This document shows positions 1 to 9,518 of a stretch of 64,000 bases of DNA, piece after piece. The stretch is from CAIXSC01 sp046349935 (GTDB lineage Bacteria > Planctomycetota > Planctomycetia > Pirellulales > Pirellulaceae): contig JAXMBK010000004.1 in NCBI GenBank assembly GCA_046349935.1, positions 62,001 through 126,000 on the forward strand, given 5' to 3'. Every line of letters starts with the position of its first letter. Positions within the stretch are counted from its first letter, which is position 1. Both the position numbers and the translations under genes were made by a program. The notes beneath the pieces are model-generated. The model saw nothing but the letters and a program-made list of their open reading frames with translations, had not been told where the DNA came from and did no database searches.

Positions 1-2
1 AT

Positions 3-200
3 GACCTCCAGGATCACGGCGCCGCTGTGAAAGCGACGGTGGAGTCGGCGAGCGACGTGTCGGCTGGGCGGTCGACGGTCAGGCATGACGACGGCGAGAT
101 CCTTGGGGTGGTCCAGTCGGTCTGGGGGACGGTTTGGGCGGGGACGCCGGTCGAGCTAGATTCGCCAGACTGGCTCGTCTTCGCCGGCCGTGCACCTTAG
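3..200 (+). CDS. C-terminal fragment of an unidentified protein (5' end outside window)
   Basis: An open frame enters from the left edge and stops at TAG 198-200, giving 65 residues that end in LVFAGRAP. Codon choice is the GC-rich kind seen in the genes that follow. The fragment has no motif I can name. It ends 130 bases before the TadE-like gene in the same direction, so it could be an upstream pilus-assembly gene, but that rests on position only. The frame is real-looking but short, so confidence is moderate. Confidence 0.45.
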   Translation, partial: DLQDHGAAVKATVESASDVSAGRSTVRHDDGEILGVVQSVWGTVWAGTPVELDSPDWLVFAGRAP

Positions 201-330
201 CGAAAGTCGCGCAAATCAGGCGGATCGGGGGCGACTGGCGCGCCTTGCGTATAGTTTCGGCCGATTTTGCGGGGGAGCGTAGGAGAATTCGCGAAATTAC
301 GAGCGGCGGGAAGTTCGATATAGAAGAGGG

Positions 331-954
331 ATGAGGTTTTTCGCCACGAGGGGCCCGCGCGCCATGCCATGCCGACGACTCGCTACTCCAACTTCCGCTC
401 GCGCGACCCGTGCTGCTTGCCGTCTCCGTCGTCGGCGCGATGCGGCGGCTGTGACGCTGGAGGCCGTGTTGGGGATTCCCTTGTTCCTGATCGTCTTCTT
501 CGCGACGTTCCTGTTTGGGATGATCATGACGGTCGCACAAGGAGTGACGCACGCGGCGATCGAGGGAGCGCGGGAGGCGGCGCAAGTGAATAGCACGGTG
601 GCGTCCAGCGACGCGGTGGAGTCGGCGGCCGTGACGCAGGTGAACGACATTCTGGCGATCTACGGCCTGACGGCGTCGGGACTGAATCCCGACGTGCAGG
701 TGATCGTGGAAGACTCCAGCGGCAGCGCCTACGCGGGTCAGCCCATCATCGCAGGGCCGTGCGGGAGCAACGTTCCGCCCGCCGTTTTGGACTGTGCGAG
801 CACGTCGATCGCGATCACGGACGTACGCCGCGTCCGCGTGCGGGTGTTGGTCGAGTTCTCGGCGATCCCGATCCCCGACTTCTTGGGGTATTTTGGCGCC
901 AGCGTCGTGGGCAAACGCTTCGATTCGCGTTCGGATGCGCTGCGCGACCTGTAG
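331..954 (+). CDS. TadE-like (Flp/Tad pilus minor pilin) protein
   Basis: The protein has 207 residues. A basic stretch RRRRDAAA is followed by VTLEAVLGIPLFLIVFFATF, a hydrophobic segment with the Glu typical of TadE/TadG-like pseudopilins near its start (about residues 40-62). After it comes the amphipathic GVTHAAIEGAREAAQ helix, also typical of the family. The C-terminal part is extracytoplasmic, with two cysteines (GPCGSN and LDCAST) that could form a disulfide. TadE-like proteins are minor pilins of the Tad secretion/pilus machine, processed by a prepilin peptidase. Start 331 directly follows a purine-rich gaagaggg; an in-frame ATG at 364 is an alternative. No other tad gene is visible, so this may be the end of a tad locus lying to the left. 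Confidence 0.75.
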   Translation: MRFFATRGPRAMPCRRLATPTSARATRAACRLRRRRDAAAVTLEAVLGIPLFLIVFFATFLFGMIMTVAQGVTHAAIEGAREAAQVNSTVASSDAVESAAVTQVNDILAIYGLTASGLNPDVQVIVEDSSGSAYAGQPIIAGPCGSNVPPAVLDCASTSIAITDVRRVRVRVLVEFSAIPIPDFLGYFGASVVGKRFDSRSDALRDL

Positions 955-1457
955 GGTTTACGTGTCTTGGAGTCGGATTCCAACTCGCCGAGCCTACCGC
1001 GGCGCGATCTTGGGCATCAGGGAGCGTCTTGTCGTCTCCCGTTCTTTCAGGCCCAAACAATTGGGCATCGAGCTGCGAGTTGTTGCAACTCGCAACCTTC
1101 TGGTCAGTGAACGACTTGCGACGCCCGATCGACTTCGTCTCAACGACCGAATCGCCCAAGGAATTGGCTGACGGCCGATCGAGGGTTGAATTCACGCACG
1201 TTCTTTATACACTTTAAACCAATCCCTCCCAAAAAAAGGATTGCATGTTCTGACCTCGACTTTAGCGGCGTTGAGGTCGCAATTCACCGCCTCCGCAAGA
1301 TGCGATCGTACAACGTTGAATCCGCTTGGCCCTTCTAGCGTGATTCAAGTACGAAGCGGTTTTTGTCCGGAACTGAACCAGACGGCCAGTTTCGAGGTAA
1401 GTCGGCGCTCCGTGGTCGTTTTTGCATCCCAGTACTCTTGAAGACGGACAACTCCCC
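955..1457. other. Non-coding spacer upstream of the first giant gene
   Basis: This 503-base gap has no convincing gene. It holds a perfect inverted repeat, tgcgagtt at 1074-1081 and aactcgca at 1087-1094, without a T-run, so it is only a possible terminator for the TadE-like gene. A TATACA at 1206-1211 is a possible -10 element, with TTGAAT 14 bases upstream. That spacing is short for a sigma-70 promoter, so the call is weak. If correct, it would leave a leader of about 240 bases. Confidence 0.4.
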
Positions 1458-4400
1458 ATGTTCAGCAACTTCTCGCGCGCCGCTGCGCGCCGTGGTCGTG
1501 TCGATTCCAGCCGTAAGCGTGCCTTGCGTCGACTTTTCACGGAGCAACTGGAGACTCGGCAGATGCTGGCGGCCGACGTCTATGTCGACAACGTGAGCTC
1601 GAATGTCATCTCGGGCGGCTACGCGGGCGACTATTTGGTGACGAACGATCAGGGCGTCGTCGGAACGCTCGACGCGGGAGATACCGTGACTTGGCAGCCC
1701 AGCACGCCGGCTGAAGTGACCGGGCTCACATTCGGCGTCGACGCCTTTTCGGCGCTGCCTCCCGCCGTCGCAGCGGTAGATGTCGGCGGCGAGGTGCATG
1801 TGGCGCCCGGTACGTTTGTCACGGTCGGGCAGCTCAATCTGAACAAGAGCCTAACGTTGAGCGGCGCTGGGCAAGACGCGACGGTTTTGGAGCGTGCGGG
1901 TGTTCCTGTCGGTACGGAAGATCGCGCAATTGAAATTCAGGCCTCGAATGTGACGATCTCGAGTCTCACTTTGGACGGTTGGGACACAACGCCGTCGAAT
2001 GCGGAAGTCGGCAACGGGTATCTCGCTTGGACCACGGCGAACTTCACGACGTTTGATGACGTTCACTTCCAAGGCGATGACAATCGAGTGGCGGTGTACT
2101 TGGGGACGCAGAATGACTTTACCGTGACGGATAGTCGGTTCACGGGGACGTTCTTTCGCGCGGCGATTCGCGGCGCTGGCGAACGGATGACGATTCGCGG
2201 AAATAGTTTTGAAGAGAGCCACTACTGGTACAGCCCGATCTACATGGAGTACGGGGCGCCGACCAGCGGCGTGATCAGCTACAACTACTTCGCGAGCCGC
2301 GTCGGCGTGAACAACGACGTTTACGGCGAGTTCAAGAGCGACGGCACCGGCCTGTACGCCATTACCAACTTCCAACCCGACAAGACGACCGGCGATGGGT
2401 TGGTGATCGAATACAACACGTTCCAATTCCAAGATTCGGATTTGGTCAACGAACTGGGAAACAAGCCGATCCCGCAAGCCGTCTATATCGACCCGCTTGT
2501 TCCCGCCAGCGGTCCGATTACGATTCGCGACAATATCTTTGATGGTTACGCCTACACGGGGCCGCAGCCGGCGACTCAGCCGTCGTGGCAGCCTAGCGGC
2601 GGCGTCTTCGGCGGGGCGCTCGAGTTTGACGGCGTCGATGACTTTGCGGTCTTCCAGAGCGCTCTGTTCGACATCGGCGCAGCGGGCACGGCCAACTTCT
2701 GGGTCAAGATGGATGATGCGGGCCGGCGAAACCAATTCTTTGAAGGTCCGGGGAATGCGGGATTTGAAATCCAGTATCGCCCTGATACAGGTGGACAGGT
2801 TTACAGTCGTACAACCACGGTCGGCGGCGACTTCGTCATCCGTAGCGGGCCCGATGCCGCCACGATGCTGAACAACTGGGTCAACGTCCAAGTCACTTGG
2901 GATATCGCTGGACTTCCCGGCGCCGACGGCGGCGGCAAGATGCGCGTCTACCTCAATGGCGTCGAATCAAGTTACTTGACGAACTCCACCCCGACCGACC
3001 TGACATGGGCGTCGGCGGTCAGCACCGTTAACGGGCTTATGAACATCGGTCGAGACGCAGGCGACCCGTCGCGCGCCTTCGACGGCATGATGGATGACGT
3101 CGGGTTCTTCAATGCACCCCTGTCTGCAGCGGACCGTACCAGCATCCGCAACAGCGGCGTCGCGGCACTCGCCGCCGACTCGCGACTGGTCGCTCACTGG
3201 GATCTCGATCAGTCGTCTGGGGATATCGCGATCGACAACAAGAACTCGATCCCCTTGTACATCACGACCGACGGCATCGTCCCATTCGGCCCCGAATTCC
3301 GACCGGCGCTGGGGAAATTCGGCGGCGCATTGGAGTTCGACGGGGTCGACGATTTTGCGACTTTCAAGGACCCGAGCTTCGATGTCGGGGAGAAGGGGAC
3401 GGTTAGTTTTTGGGTCAAGATGGACAATACGACCCGCCGCAATCAATTCATCGAAGGCCCCGACAATGCGGGCTTCGAGGTGCAATATCGCACGAATTCG
3501 TCGGGACAGGTTTATGGTCGAGTGACGACCGACAACGACTTCGTCATTCGCAGCGGTTCTGATTCGACGACGCTCAATGCGGGTTGGACCAACATTCAGG
3601 TCATTTACGACTTCAATGGTTTGCCCGTCGCCGAAGGCGGCGGAAAGATGCGCATCTACTTGAATGGGGTCGAGTCGACGTATTTGAGTGGTTTGACGCC
3701 GACCGACCTCACTTGGGCGGGCGTCGTGAACACTGTCGACAAACTGATGTACGTCGGCCGCGATCTGGGCGATGCATCTCGCTCTTTCGATGGCATGATG
3801 GATGACGTCGCGTGGTTTAATGATGTACTGAGCAGCATCGAGCGGTCCGCGATTCGAGCGACGAGCGTAGGGGCATCCGCCTTGAACAACGACTCGCGTT
3901 TGGTCGCCTATTGGGATCTTGATGACGCGCCCGGGACGACGGTCGCACCAGGCGACGGCGGCACTTCGATCTCGCTCTACGTGCAAGCCGTTCCGCCGCC
4001 TCCCGCCATTTCCGGGTATGCGGTGAATGCGCCGGCAGGAACGGTGGTCACGAACAACCTGTTCCACAACAATGACGTCAATTACAACGCGCAAGTGAAT
4101 GCCAGCGCAAATCTGATCGGCGATCCTTTGTTCGACGAGGGGGTGCACTTTGCGCCGCCCATTTCGACGGACGAATACTATGCGCTGGAGGTTGATTCAC
4201 CGGCCGTGAATGCAGGCAGCGGATTCCCGAATCCGACGCAACGGCATATCGGCGCATACCAGGGAATTCCGCTCCCGGCCGCGAACACCGTGTTCGTCAA
4301 CGAAGATTGGGCAGGAACTCCGTTTGGCACTGACCCCGATGGTGCGGGACCCGCGATTTACTTCGGCGTCGATTCGTTCGCGACCATTCAAGACGGCATC

Positions 4401-7400
4401 GACTTGGTGGCCGATGATGGTACTGTCGTCGTTCTTGGCAACGACGGCGCGGGCTACGCTGGATTCACGCTTGATCGTGAATTGACGCTGAGCTTCATCG
4501 AAGATTATCAGTTCCCAGCGGAAACCACGGTGACGATCGACGGCGTCGTGGTGCTGCAAGCCGATTCGGATTGGAACCTGGGCGATGGGACGATCAAGAC
4601 GACCGCGGTCAATCCGGCCGATTTCGTACTCGCTGCGACCGCATCCATCGACGCCGATGTCGCCGGAAGCTATACGCTTGAATTCGTGAGCGTCACCGAT
4701 GGCTTGGGCGACGTGGATTTGAATGGGCCGATTGGCGGCGCCGCGTCGCTCGCAAGCATCGTGCTCGGCGCCGCGGGCAATCGCTTCGCATCCTTGACGC
4801 TGAATTCCGACGTTGAGGCGGGAACGATCGCCGCCTCCACCAAAGATGGATTGACCGTGACATCCAATGGAGATTTGGACGCGCTGTCGGCGTCCATCGC
4901 CTTGATCGCGGGCGGCGACCTGACGATCGCCGCGGGTGGTACGGTTGATGCCGCAACGACCATCAGCCTCGCGGTCGATGCGGGCGGTGATGATCCGGGA
5001 GTGGGAGGGACGGCCGCGTTGAACGGCGTTGCATCCAGCGGCAGCGGCACAACGCTCGTCGGCGGCCCTGACGTCGATACGATCCAAGTTACTCGCCTGG
5101 GTCTGGGCGGTCTGTCGATCGACGGCGCTGGTTCGGGCGATGCGATCTCTGTCGCGCTGGGCGCAGCCGCGGGTGCGACGATCGCTAGCTCCATCACGCT
5201 GGACGACAACGGCGTTTCCGGCGTCGATACGCTCACCGTCACGACAGGGGCGAACGCGGACAGCCTCGTGATCGATGCTGCTAGTTTGACGCGCGGCGTC
5301 GACGCGATCTCTTTCGGCGGCGACTTGGAAGAGCTCTATGTCGCGTCTCTGGATAGCGACGATGTCGTCGATGTCACTCCTTCCACAACCACGAAGATGT
5401 TCTTGGACGGCGGCAACCCCGTTCCGCCCGTCTTGCCGCTCACAGGCGACCACCTGATCTTCAACGCCCTGGGCGGGGTGGTCAACGACACGGGATCCGT
5501 ACTGACTCGCAGCGGCTATCAGCCCGTTTCCTATGTGGACTTCGAGCGACTCACGATTAACAACGCGGCGCTAGTCATCGACGGCGACGACGGTCTGGAC
5601 GATGTGCTTACGGTCACCGCGACGGGCGTTGACGACGGAAGTTACGTTTTGACGACCGACGGCGTTCCCGGCCCGACAGTCGTTTTCACCAACATCGCCT
5701 CGTTGTTCTTCGACGGCAAAGCGGGCAATGACAAGCTGGTCATCCTGAACCAGGCTGGCGGCGTCTTTGCTCCCGCCTTTGGGATTACCTACACGGGCGG
5801 TTTGGGCAATGATCAACTCGACGTCGTCGGCGGGTCGGCTTCGACGGGCAGCTACACGCCGGGGCCGGCGGCCGATGCGGGGACGCTCGTGCAAACCAAC
5901 GCTCCGAACACCCAGTCGATCAGCTTCACGGGACTCGAGCCGATCGTCCACACGACGGCGGTGGGGACGTTCACCGTGAACGGCACCAGCGGCGTCGACA
6001 CGATCAACGTCGTCAACGGCACGGTCGAGTACTCCGTGCAGACCGTCGAAGTGAACTTCAACGGCGCGTTTGAACTCATCAAGCTCGCCAACAAGACGAC
6101 GCTCAACGTGGCGACCGTCGGCAGCAGCGACGTCTTCAACGTCGACTACACGCTGGCCCCCGCCGGCGTCTCCACGCTCGACCTGCAAGGCGGCAACGGC
6201 GACGACGTGTTCAACGTGCTCGACTCCACCCCCGCAGGCCTCACGACGCGCTTGTCGGGCGGCGCGAACAACGATCAATTCGTCTTCTCCGACGGCAAGG
6301 TGCTCGCAGGCCAGGCCGCCGGCGGCGGGGGAAGCGACCAGATCGATCTGTCCGCCTACACCACGGCCGCGACGATCAGTCTGACCGCCAACGGCGCGTC
6401 GGGCGGTTTCAACGGCGCGGGCCCCGGCAGCGGGACCTTCACCGAGATCGAACAGTTCGTCGGCGGTTCCGCCAGCGACACGTTCCGTCAGGACCAGAAT
6501 GTGGCGACCGCCTGGAACATCTCGGCCGACGACGCCGGGACGGTCCAAGTCGCCAGCCCCTCGGCGCGGTCCGCCACGTTCTCGAGCTTCGAGAAGCTGG
6601 TCGGCGCTAGCGGCGCGAACGACGCCTTCATGTTCGCCGATGGAACGGGACTTACGGGGACGCTGGACGCCCGCGGCGGAAACGGCGTATTGGCGCCGCT
6701 GAGCGGCGACAGCCTCGACTACACGGCCTTCACGACGGGCGTCTCGGTCAATCTGACCGCGGGGACGGCGTCGAACATCGCCGGCGGCATTCTGACTGAT
6801 GCCGGCGGCAGCAGCATCGAGCATCTGTACGGAACCAGTTTGGTCGACACGCTGACTGGCGACGCCGACGTTAACCAAATCCGCGGGTTCGGCGGTAATG
6901 ACACGATCAACGCCAAAGCAGGTGCGGACGACGTCGACGGCGGCCTGGGAAGCGACGTGATTCAGGTGGAAGCCGCGGAAGCCGAATTCGATCTGATTCA
7001 AGGCGGACCGGGCGGCGTCGGCGACGCGACCGACTACGATCTCTTGATCAACATCGGCGAGTCCGACGTGACGCTCAACGCGTTCAACGCCGCTTACGAT
7101 GTGTTCGCGAATAGCATCGACGAATACAACGGCGCGGGCTATGGAATCCTGGGCAACGGCAACGGCAACGAACTGCACTTTGGGTTCGCCAAGCTGACGG
7201 ACGTCCCGGGACTCAATAGCGGAGATGACAACGACGACGTCACGACGTCGTACAGCAACAACGCCGGCGATCCGACCAACGTCGCCTATGACGGCGGCGA
7301 CGGCATTGACCATGTGACGCTCGTCTTCACCCCCGATCAGCTCGGTGCACTCACCACGGACGACATCCTGGATGTTCAGGCTTACCTGCAGGCGCCGACG

Positions 7401-9182
7401 GGTCAGACGCTGTTCTTGCCGCTGAATGACTTGAAGGGGAACTTCACGGCGACGAACTTCGAGTCGGCTCACTTGGCCGTCTACGACGACGATGTGATCA
7501 TCAACATCACCGCCTGCTTCCTGGCGGTGGTGAGCGAGGATCAGATCATCGTCGGCACCAACGACCCCGACCCGTCGCTCATCGGCACCCCGCTGGTCGA
7601 CTTGATCTTCGGCCAGGACGGCAACGACGTCATTAGCGGCTTGGCCGCGAACGACTGCCTCTTCGGCGGTCGCGATCAAGATACGATCACCGGCGCCTCG
7701 GGCGCCGACTTGATCCTGGGCGGTTCGGGCCATGACAGCATCAGCGGCGGGATCGACGCCGATCTCATTTACGGCGGTCTCGGCAACGACACGCTGTTCG
7801 GCGATCAGGCCAACGACACGATCTACGGCGGCGCAGGGAACGATTCGATCCGCGGCGGAGCGGACGAAGACAGTCTGTACGGCGGCGACGGCGTCGATTC
7901 GATCTACGGCGAATTGGGCCACGATCAGATTTGGGGCGAGGCGGATGCCGATTACCTGGAGGGGAACGAAGACAACGACACGCTGAACGGCGGCGCCGAT
8001 AACGATTCCGTCTACGGCAATGCGGGCGTCGACAAGATTCAGGTCCAGGGAATCGAAGGCCAGTTCGATGTGTTCAACGGCGGGACGCAGTTCGATGACC
8101 TCGAAATCATCGGCGGCGCCTCGGCGGCCATCAACGGCTTCTCGCTGGCGACGAACAACGTCGAACGCATCCTCGGCAACGGCCAAGGGCTGCTGGGCAA
8201 TGCGAATGCCAACGTGTTCAACCTCACGGGGATCACGTTCACGACGCTCAGCCCGCTGGCCTTCATCAACGGCCTGGAAGGGAACGACCAGTTCACGGGC
8301 AGCGAGTTCAATGACTGGTTCATCGGCGGAGAGGGGAATGACACGCTGATCGGCAACGGCGGCGCGGACATTTTGGAAGGCAATGCAGGCATCGACGTCA
8401 TTACGGGCGGCAACGGCAACGACACGATCGACGGCGGCGCCGACGGCGACTCGCTGCAAGGCGAAGGCGGCAACGACATCTTCCGCGTCCGCGGCGACGA
8501 GATGCGGCTCGACACGGTCGTCAACGGCGGGGCCAACACCGACCGGATTGTGAACGTCGGCGTCACACCGGTGACGATCGCCGGCTTCAACGCAGTCGCA
8601 CAGGCGTTCGAGTACTGGGAAGGCAACAACCAGCCGATCCTGGGGACGAACGTCGCGAATGTGTTCGACTTCCGCACCAGCGCTACGGCGTCGAACACTT
8701 ACTCGTCGTCCGCGGTGGTCTTCGTGAACGTGCCCTACGTCGATGCGCTGGACGGCAACGACGTGATCTACGGCACGAACGGCATCGACGACCTGCGGGG
8801 CGGTTTGGGGAACGATTCGATCTACGGCATGCACGGCGACGACAAGTTGTCGGGCGGCGCGGGGACGGACACGCTGAACGGCGGCGCTGGCATCGATACG
8901 CTGGATGGCGGCGACGGCGTCGATACGCTGTCGGGCGATGCGGGCAACGACTACTTCGTGTTCGCCGACGTCCTTACGGACAACGACGATCAGGATGTGA
9001 TCACCGATTACTCGTACGACTTCATCAACCTGCAGGCCTATGCGTTGGCTTACGGGACGAACTACGCCAACACGTTGTTTGCGGGCAATACGTTGACCCT
9101 GTCGACGACCCCCGCACCGCAGAAGAAGATCGTGCTGACCGGCGTCGCCTCGAAGCCCTCGGCGACGAAGTTCCTCTTCTAA
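1458..9182 (+). CDS. Giant LEPR-XLL protein: beta-helix split by two LamG domains, RTX repeats
   Basis: The protein has 2574 residues from ATG 1458; the frame opens at 1422, but the extra 12 residues are not signal-like. Residues 1-40 are Arg-rich and end in LFTEQLETRQMLAA, the LEPR-XLL-type N-terminal motif of planctomycete secreted proteins. A right-handed beta-helix follows (nt about 1755-2560). It is interrupted by two homologous LamG/concanavalin A-like domains (nt 2608-3230 and 3310-3930) and resumes at nt 4015-4290. A second parallel-beta region and a GLEPI module (nt about 5780-6010) lead into RTX blocks at nt 6831-7000, 7585-8040, 8265-8500 and 8770-8965. Between them lie three copies of a module of about 90 residues. 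The tail is IVLTGVASKPSATKFLF. The domains suggest a calcium-stabilised, carbohydrate- or matrix-binding exported protein; the ligand is unknown. The last 1.3 kb is nearly identical to the next gene. Confidence 0.9.
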   Translation: MFSNFSRAAARRGRVDSSRKRALRRLFTEQLETRQMLAADVYVDNVSSNVISGGYAGDYLVTNDQGVVGTLDAGDTVTWQPSTPAEVTGLTFGVDAFSALPPAVAAVDVGGEVHVAPGTFVTVGQLNLNKSLTLSGAGQDATVLERAGVPVGTEDRAIEIQASNVTISSLTLDGWDTTPSNAEVGNGYLAWTTANFTTFDDVHFQGDDNRVAVYLGTQNDFTVTDSRFTGTFFRAAIRGAGERMTIRGNSFEESHYWYSPIYMEYGAPTSGVISYNYFASRVGVNNDVYGEFKSDGTGLYAITNFQPDKTTGDGLVIEYNTFQFQDSDLVNELGNKPIPQAVYIDPLVPASGPITIRDNIFDGYAYTGPQPATQPSWQPSGGVFGGALEFDGVDDFAVFQSALFDIGAAGTANFWVKMDDAGRRNQFFEGPGNAGFEIQYRPDTGGQVYSRTTTVGGDFVIRSGPDAATMLNNWVNVQVTWDIAGLPGADGGGKMRVYLNGVESSYLTNSTPTDLTWASAVSTVNGLMNIGRDAGDPSRAFDGMMDDVGFFNAPLSAADRTSIRNSGVAALAADSRLVAHWDLDQSSGDIAIDNKNSIPLYITTDGIVPFGPEFRPALGKFGGALEFDGVDDFATFKDPSFDVGEKGTVSFWVKMDNTTRRNQFIEGPDNAGFEVQYRTNSSGQVYGRVTTDNDFVIRSGSDSTTLNAGWTNIQVIYDFNGLPVAEGGGKMRIYLNGVESTYLSGLTPTDLTWAGVVNTVDKLMYVGRDLGDASRSFDGMMDDVAWFNDVLSSIERSAIRATSVGASALNNDSRLVAYWDLDDAPGTTVAPGDGGTSISLYVQAVPPPPAISGYAVNAPAGTVVTNNLFHNNDVNYNAQVNASANLIGDPLFDEGVHFAPPISTDEYYALEVDSPAVNAGSGFPNPTQRHIGAYQGIPLPAANTVFVNEDWAGTPFGTDPDGAGPAIYFGVDSFATIQDGIDLVADDGTVVVLGNDGAGYAGFTLDRELTLSFIEDYQFPAETTVTIDGVVVLQADSDWNLGDGTIKTTAVNPADFVLAATASIDADVAGSYTLEFVSVTDGLGDVDLNGPIGGAASLASIVLGAAGNRFASLTLNSDVEAGTIAASTKDGLTVTSNGDLDALSASIALIAGGDLTIAAGGTVDAATTISLAVDAGGDDPGVGGTAALNGVASSGSGTTLVGGPDVDTIQVTRLGLGGLSIDGAGSGDAISVALGAAAGATIASSITLDDNGVSGVDTLTVTTGANADSLVIDAASLTRGVDAISFGGDLEELYVASLDSDDVVDVTPSTTTKMFLDGGNPVPPVLPLTGDHLIFNALGGVVNDTGSVLTRSGYQPVSYVDFERLTINNAALVIDGDDGLDDVLTVTATGVDDGSYVLTTDGVPGPTVVFTNIASLFFDGKAGNDKLVILNQAGGVFAPAFGITYTGGLGNDQLDVVGGSASTGSYTPGPAADAGTLVQTNAPNTQSISFTGLEPIVHTTAVGTFTVNGTSGVDTINVVNGTVEYSVQTVEVNFNGAFELIKLANKTTLNVATVGSSDVFNVDYTLAPAGVSTLDLQGGNGDDVFNVLDSTPAGLTTRLSGGANNDQFVFSDGKVLAGQAAGGGGSDQIDLSAYTTAATISLTANGASGGFNGAGPGSGTFTEIEQFVGGSASDTFRQDQNVATAWNISADDAGTVQVASPSARSATFSSFEKLVGASGANDAFMFADGTGLTGTLDARGGNGVLAPLSGDSLDYTAFTTGVSVNLTAGTASNIAGGILTDAGGSSIEHLYGTSLVDTLTGDADVNQIRGFGGNDTINAKAGADDVDGGLGSDVIQVEAAEAEFDLIQGGPGGVGDATDYDLLINIGESDVTLNAFNAAYDVFANSIDEYNGAGYGILGNGNGNELHFGFAKLTDVPGLNSGDDNDDVTTSYSNNAGDPTNVAYDGGDGIDHVTLVFTPDQLGALTTDDILDVQAYLQAPTGQTLFLPLNDLKGNFTATNFESAHLAVYDDDVIINITACFLAVVSEDQIIVGTNDPDPSLIGTPLVDLIFGQDGNDVISGLAANDCLFGGRDQDTITGASGADLILGGSGHDSISGGIDADLIYGGLGNDTLFGDQANDTIYGGAGNDSIRGGADEDSLYGGDGVDSIYGELGHDQIWGEADADYLEGNEDNDTLNGGADNDSVYGNAGVDKIQVQGIEGQFDVFNGGTQFDDLEIIGGASAAINGFSLATNNVERILGNGQGLLGNANANVFNLTGITFTTLSPLAFINGLEGNDQFTGSEFNDWFIGGEGNDTLIGNGGADILEGNAGIDVITGGNGNDTIDGGADGDSLQGEGGNDIFRVRGDEMRLDTVVNGGANTDRIVNVGVTPVTIAGFNAVAQAFEYWEGNNQPILGTNVANVFDFRTSATASNTYSSSAVVFVNVPYVDALDGNDVIYGTNGIDDLRGGLGNDSIYGMHGDDKLSGGAGTDTLNGGAGIDTLDGGDGVDTLSGDAGNDYFVFADVLTDNDDQDVITDYSYDFINLQAYALAYGTNYANTLFAGNTLTLSTTPAPQKKIVLTGVASKPSATKFLF
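2608..3930 (+). repeat. Tandem LamG domain duplication inside the first giant gene
   Basis: Two direct copies of about 215 residues lie side by side. Both begin GGALEFDGVDDFA, continue FWVKMD, RRNQF and EGPxNAGFE, share GGGKMRxYLNGVES and FDGMMDDV, and end RLVAxWDLD. Divergence is clear at residue level, so the duplication is not very recent. Confidence 0.85.
7870..9182 (+). repeat. C-terminal region nearly identical to 14575-15887 of the next gene
   Basis: The two segments align without length difference at a constant offset of 6705 bases up to the stop codons. They share long identical runs around the VERILGNGQGLLGN and YGMHGDDKLSGG parts. Differences are scattered single bases, so this is a recent duplication or ongoing gene conversion. 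Confidence 0.85.
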
Positions 9183-9195
9183 ACAGATCGATTCT

Positions 9196-9246
9196 GCCCT
9201 GCGGGAAGCGATGGCACCGCCATCGGACCGAAGCTTCCCGCGGGGC
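9196..9246 (+). terminator. Compound hairpin after the first giant gene, probable terminator
   Basis: An outer stem pairs gccctgcgggaagc (9196-9209) with gcttcccgcggggc (9233-9246) with one wobble pair. Its loop contains a second perfect stem, gatggc/gccatc (9210-9224). Only a short T-run follows (gttt), so it is a weak rho-independent terminator or an mRNA 3'-end structure. It begins 14 bases after the stop codon. Confidence 0.5.
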
Positions 9247-9518
9247 GTTTCCGTGGAATGCTTGACTCTTTCAAGCACGGAGACGTTGTCGATTGATCTG
9301 AATGTGACGGCTGCACGCATCGTTTTTCCGGCAAGTTGCGCGTGACGCAGGTTGCGTGGCCCGAACGCTGGTCTACACTCGGTCCTCGCTCGATCCCCTC
9401 GAGTTGGAGTGGCTGCGTTCGCTCGAGGGGCGTGACGCGTTGGGCGTGGTCGTGGACTTCGCCAACGCGCATTACGGCCCGATTCTTTTCTGAAAGTGCT
9501 TCCCAGGAGTTCGTCACG
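9247..9518. other. Spacer before the second giant gene
   Basis: No gene is visible in the rest of this 336-base gap. The strong ribosome-binding sequence caggag at 9504-9509 fixes the downstream start at 9519. No promoter can be assigned with confidence. Confidence 0.4.

Noticed and set aside
79..585. Minus-strand frame near the left edge
   Set aside because: It is opposite the left-edge partial frame and the TadE-like gene, with no recognisable features.
7585..8965. Regular DNA repeats resembling a CRISPR or minisatellite array
   Set aside because: The periodicity is that of the nine-residue RTX code within an intact frame, with no constant repeat/spacer structure.
5571..9320. Very long minus-strand open frame (over 1200 codons) opposite the first giant gene
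   Set aside because: It is a mirror of the GGC/GAC-rich RTX code on the plus strand. It is rich in Val/Ala/Arg, without domains, and the same pattern appears opposite every giant gene (for example 17702-20911 and 25998-27755).
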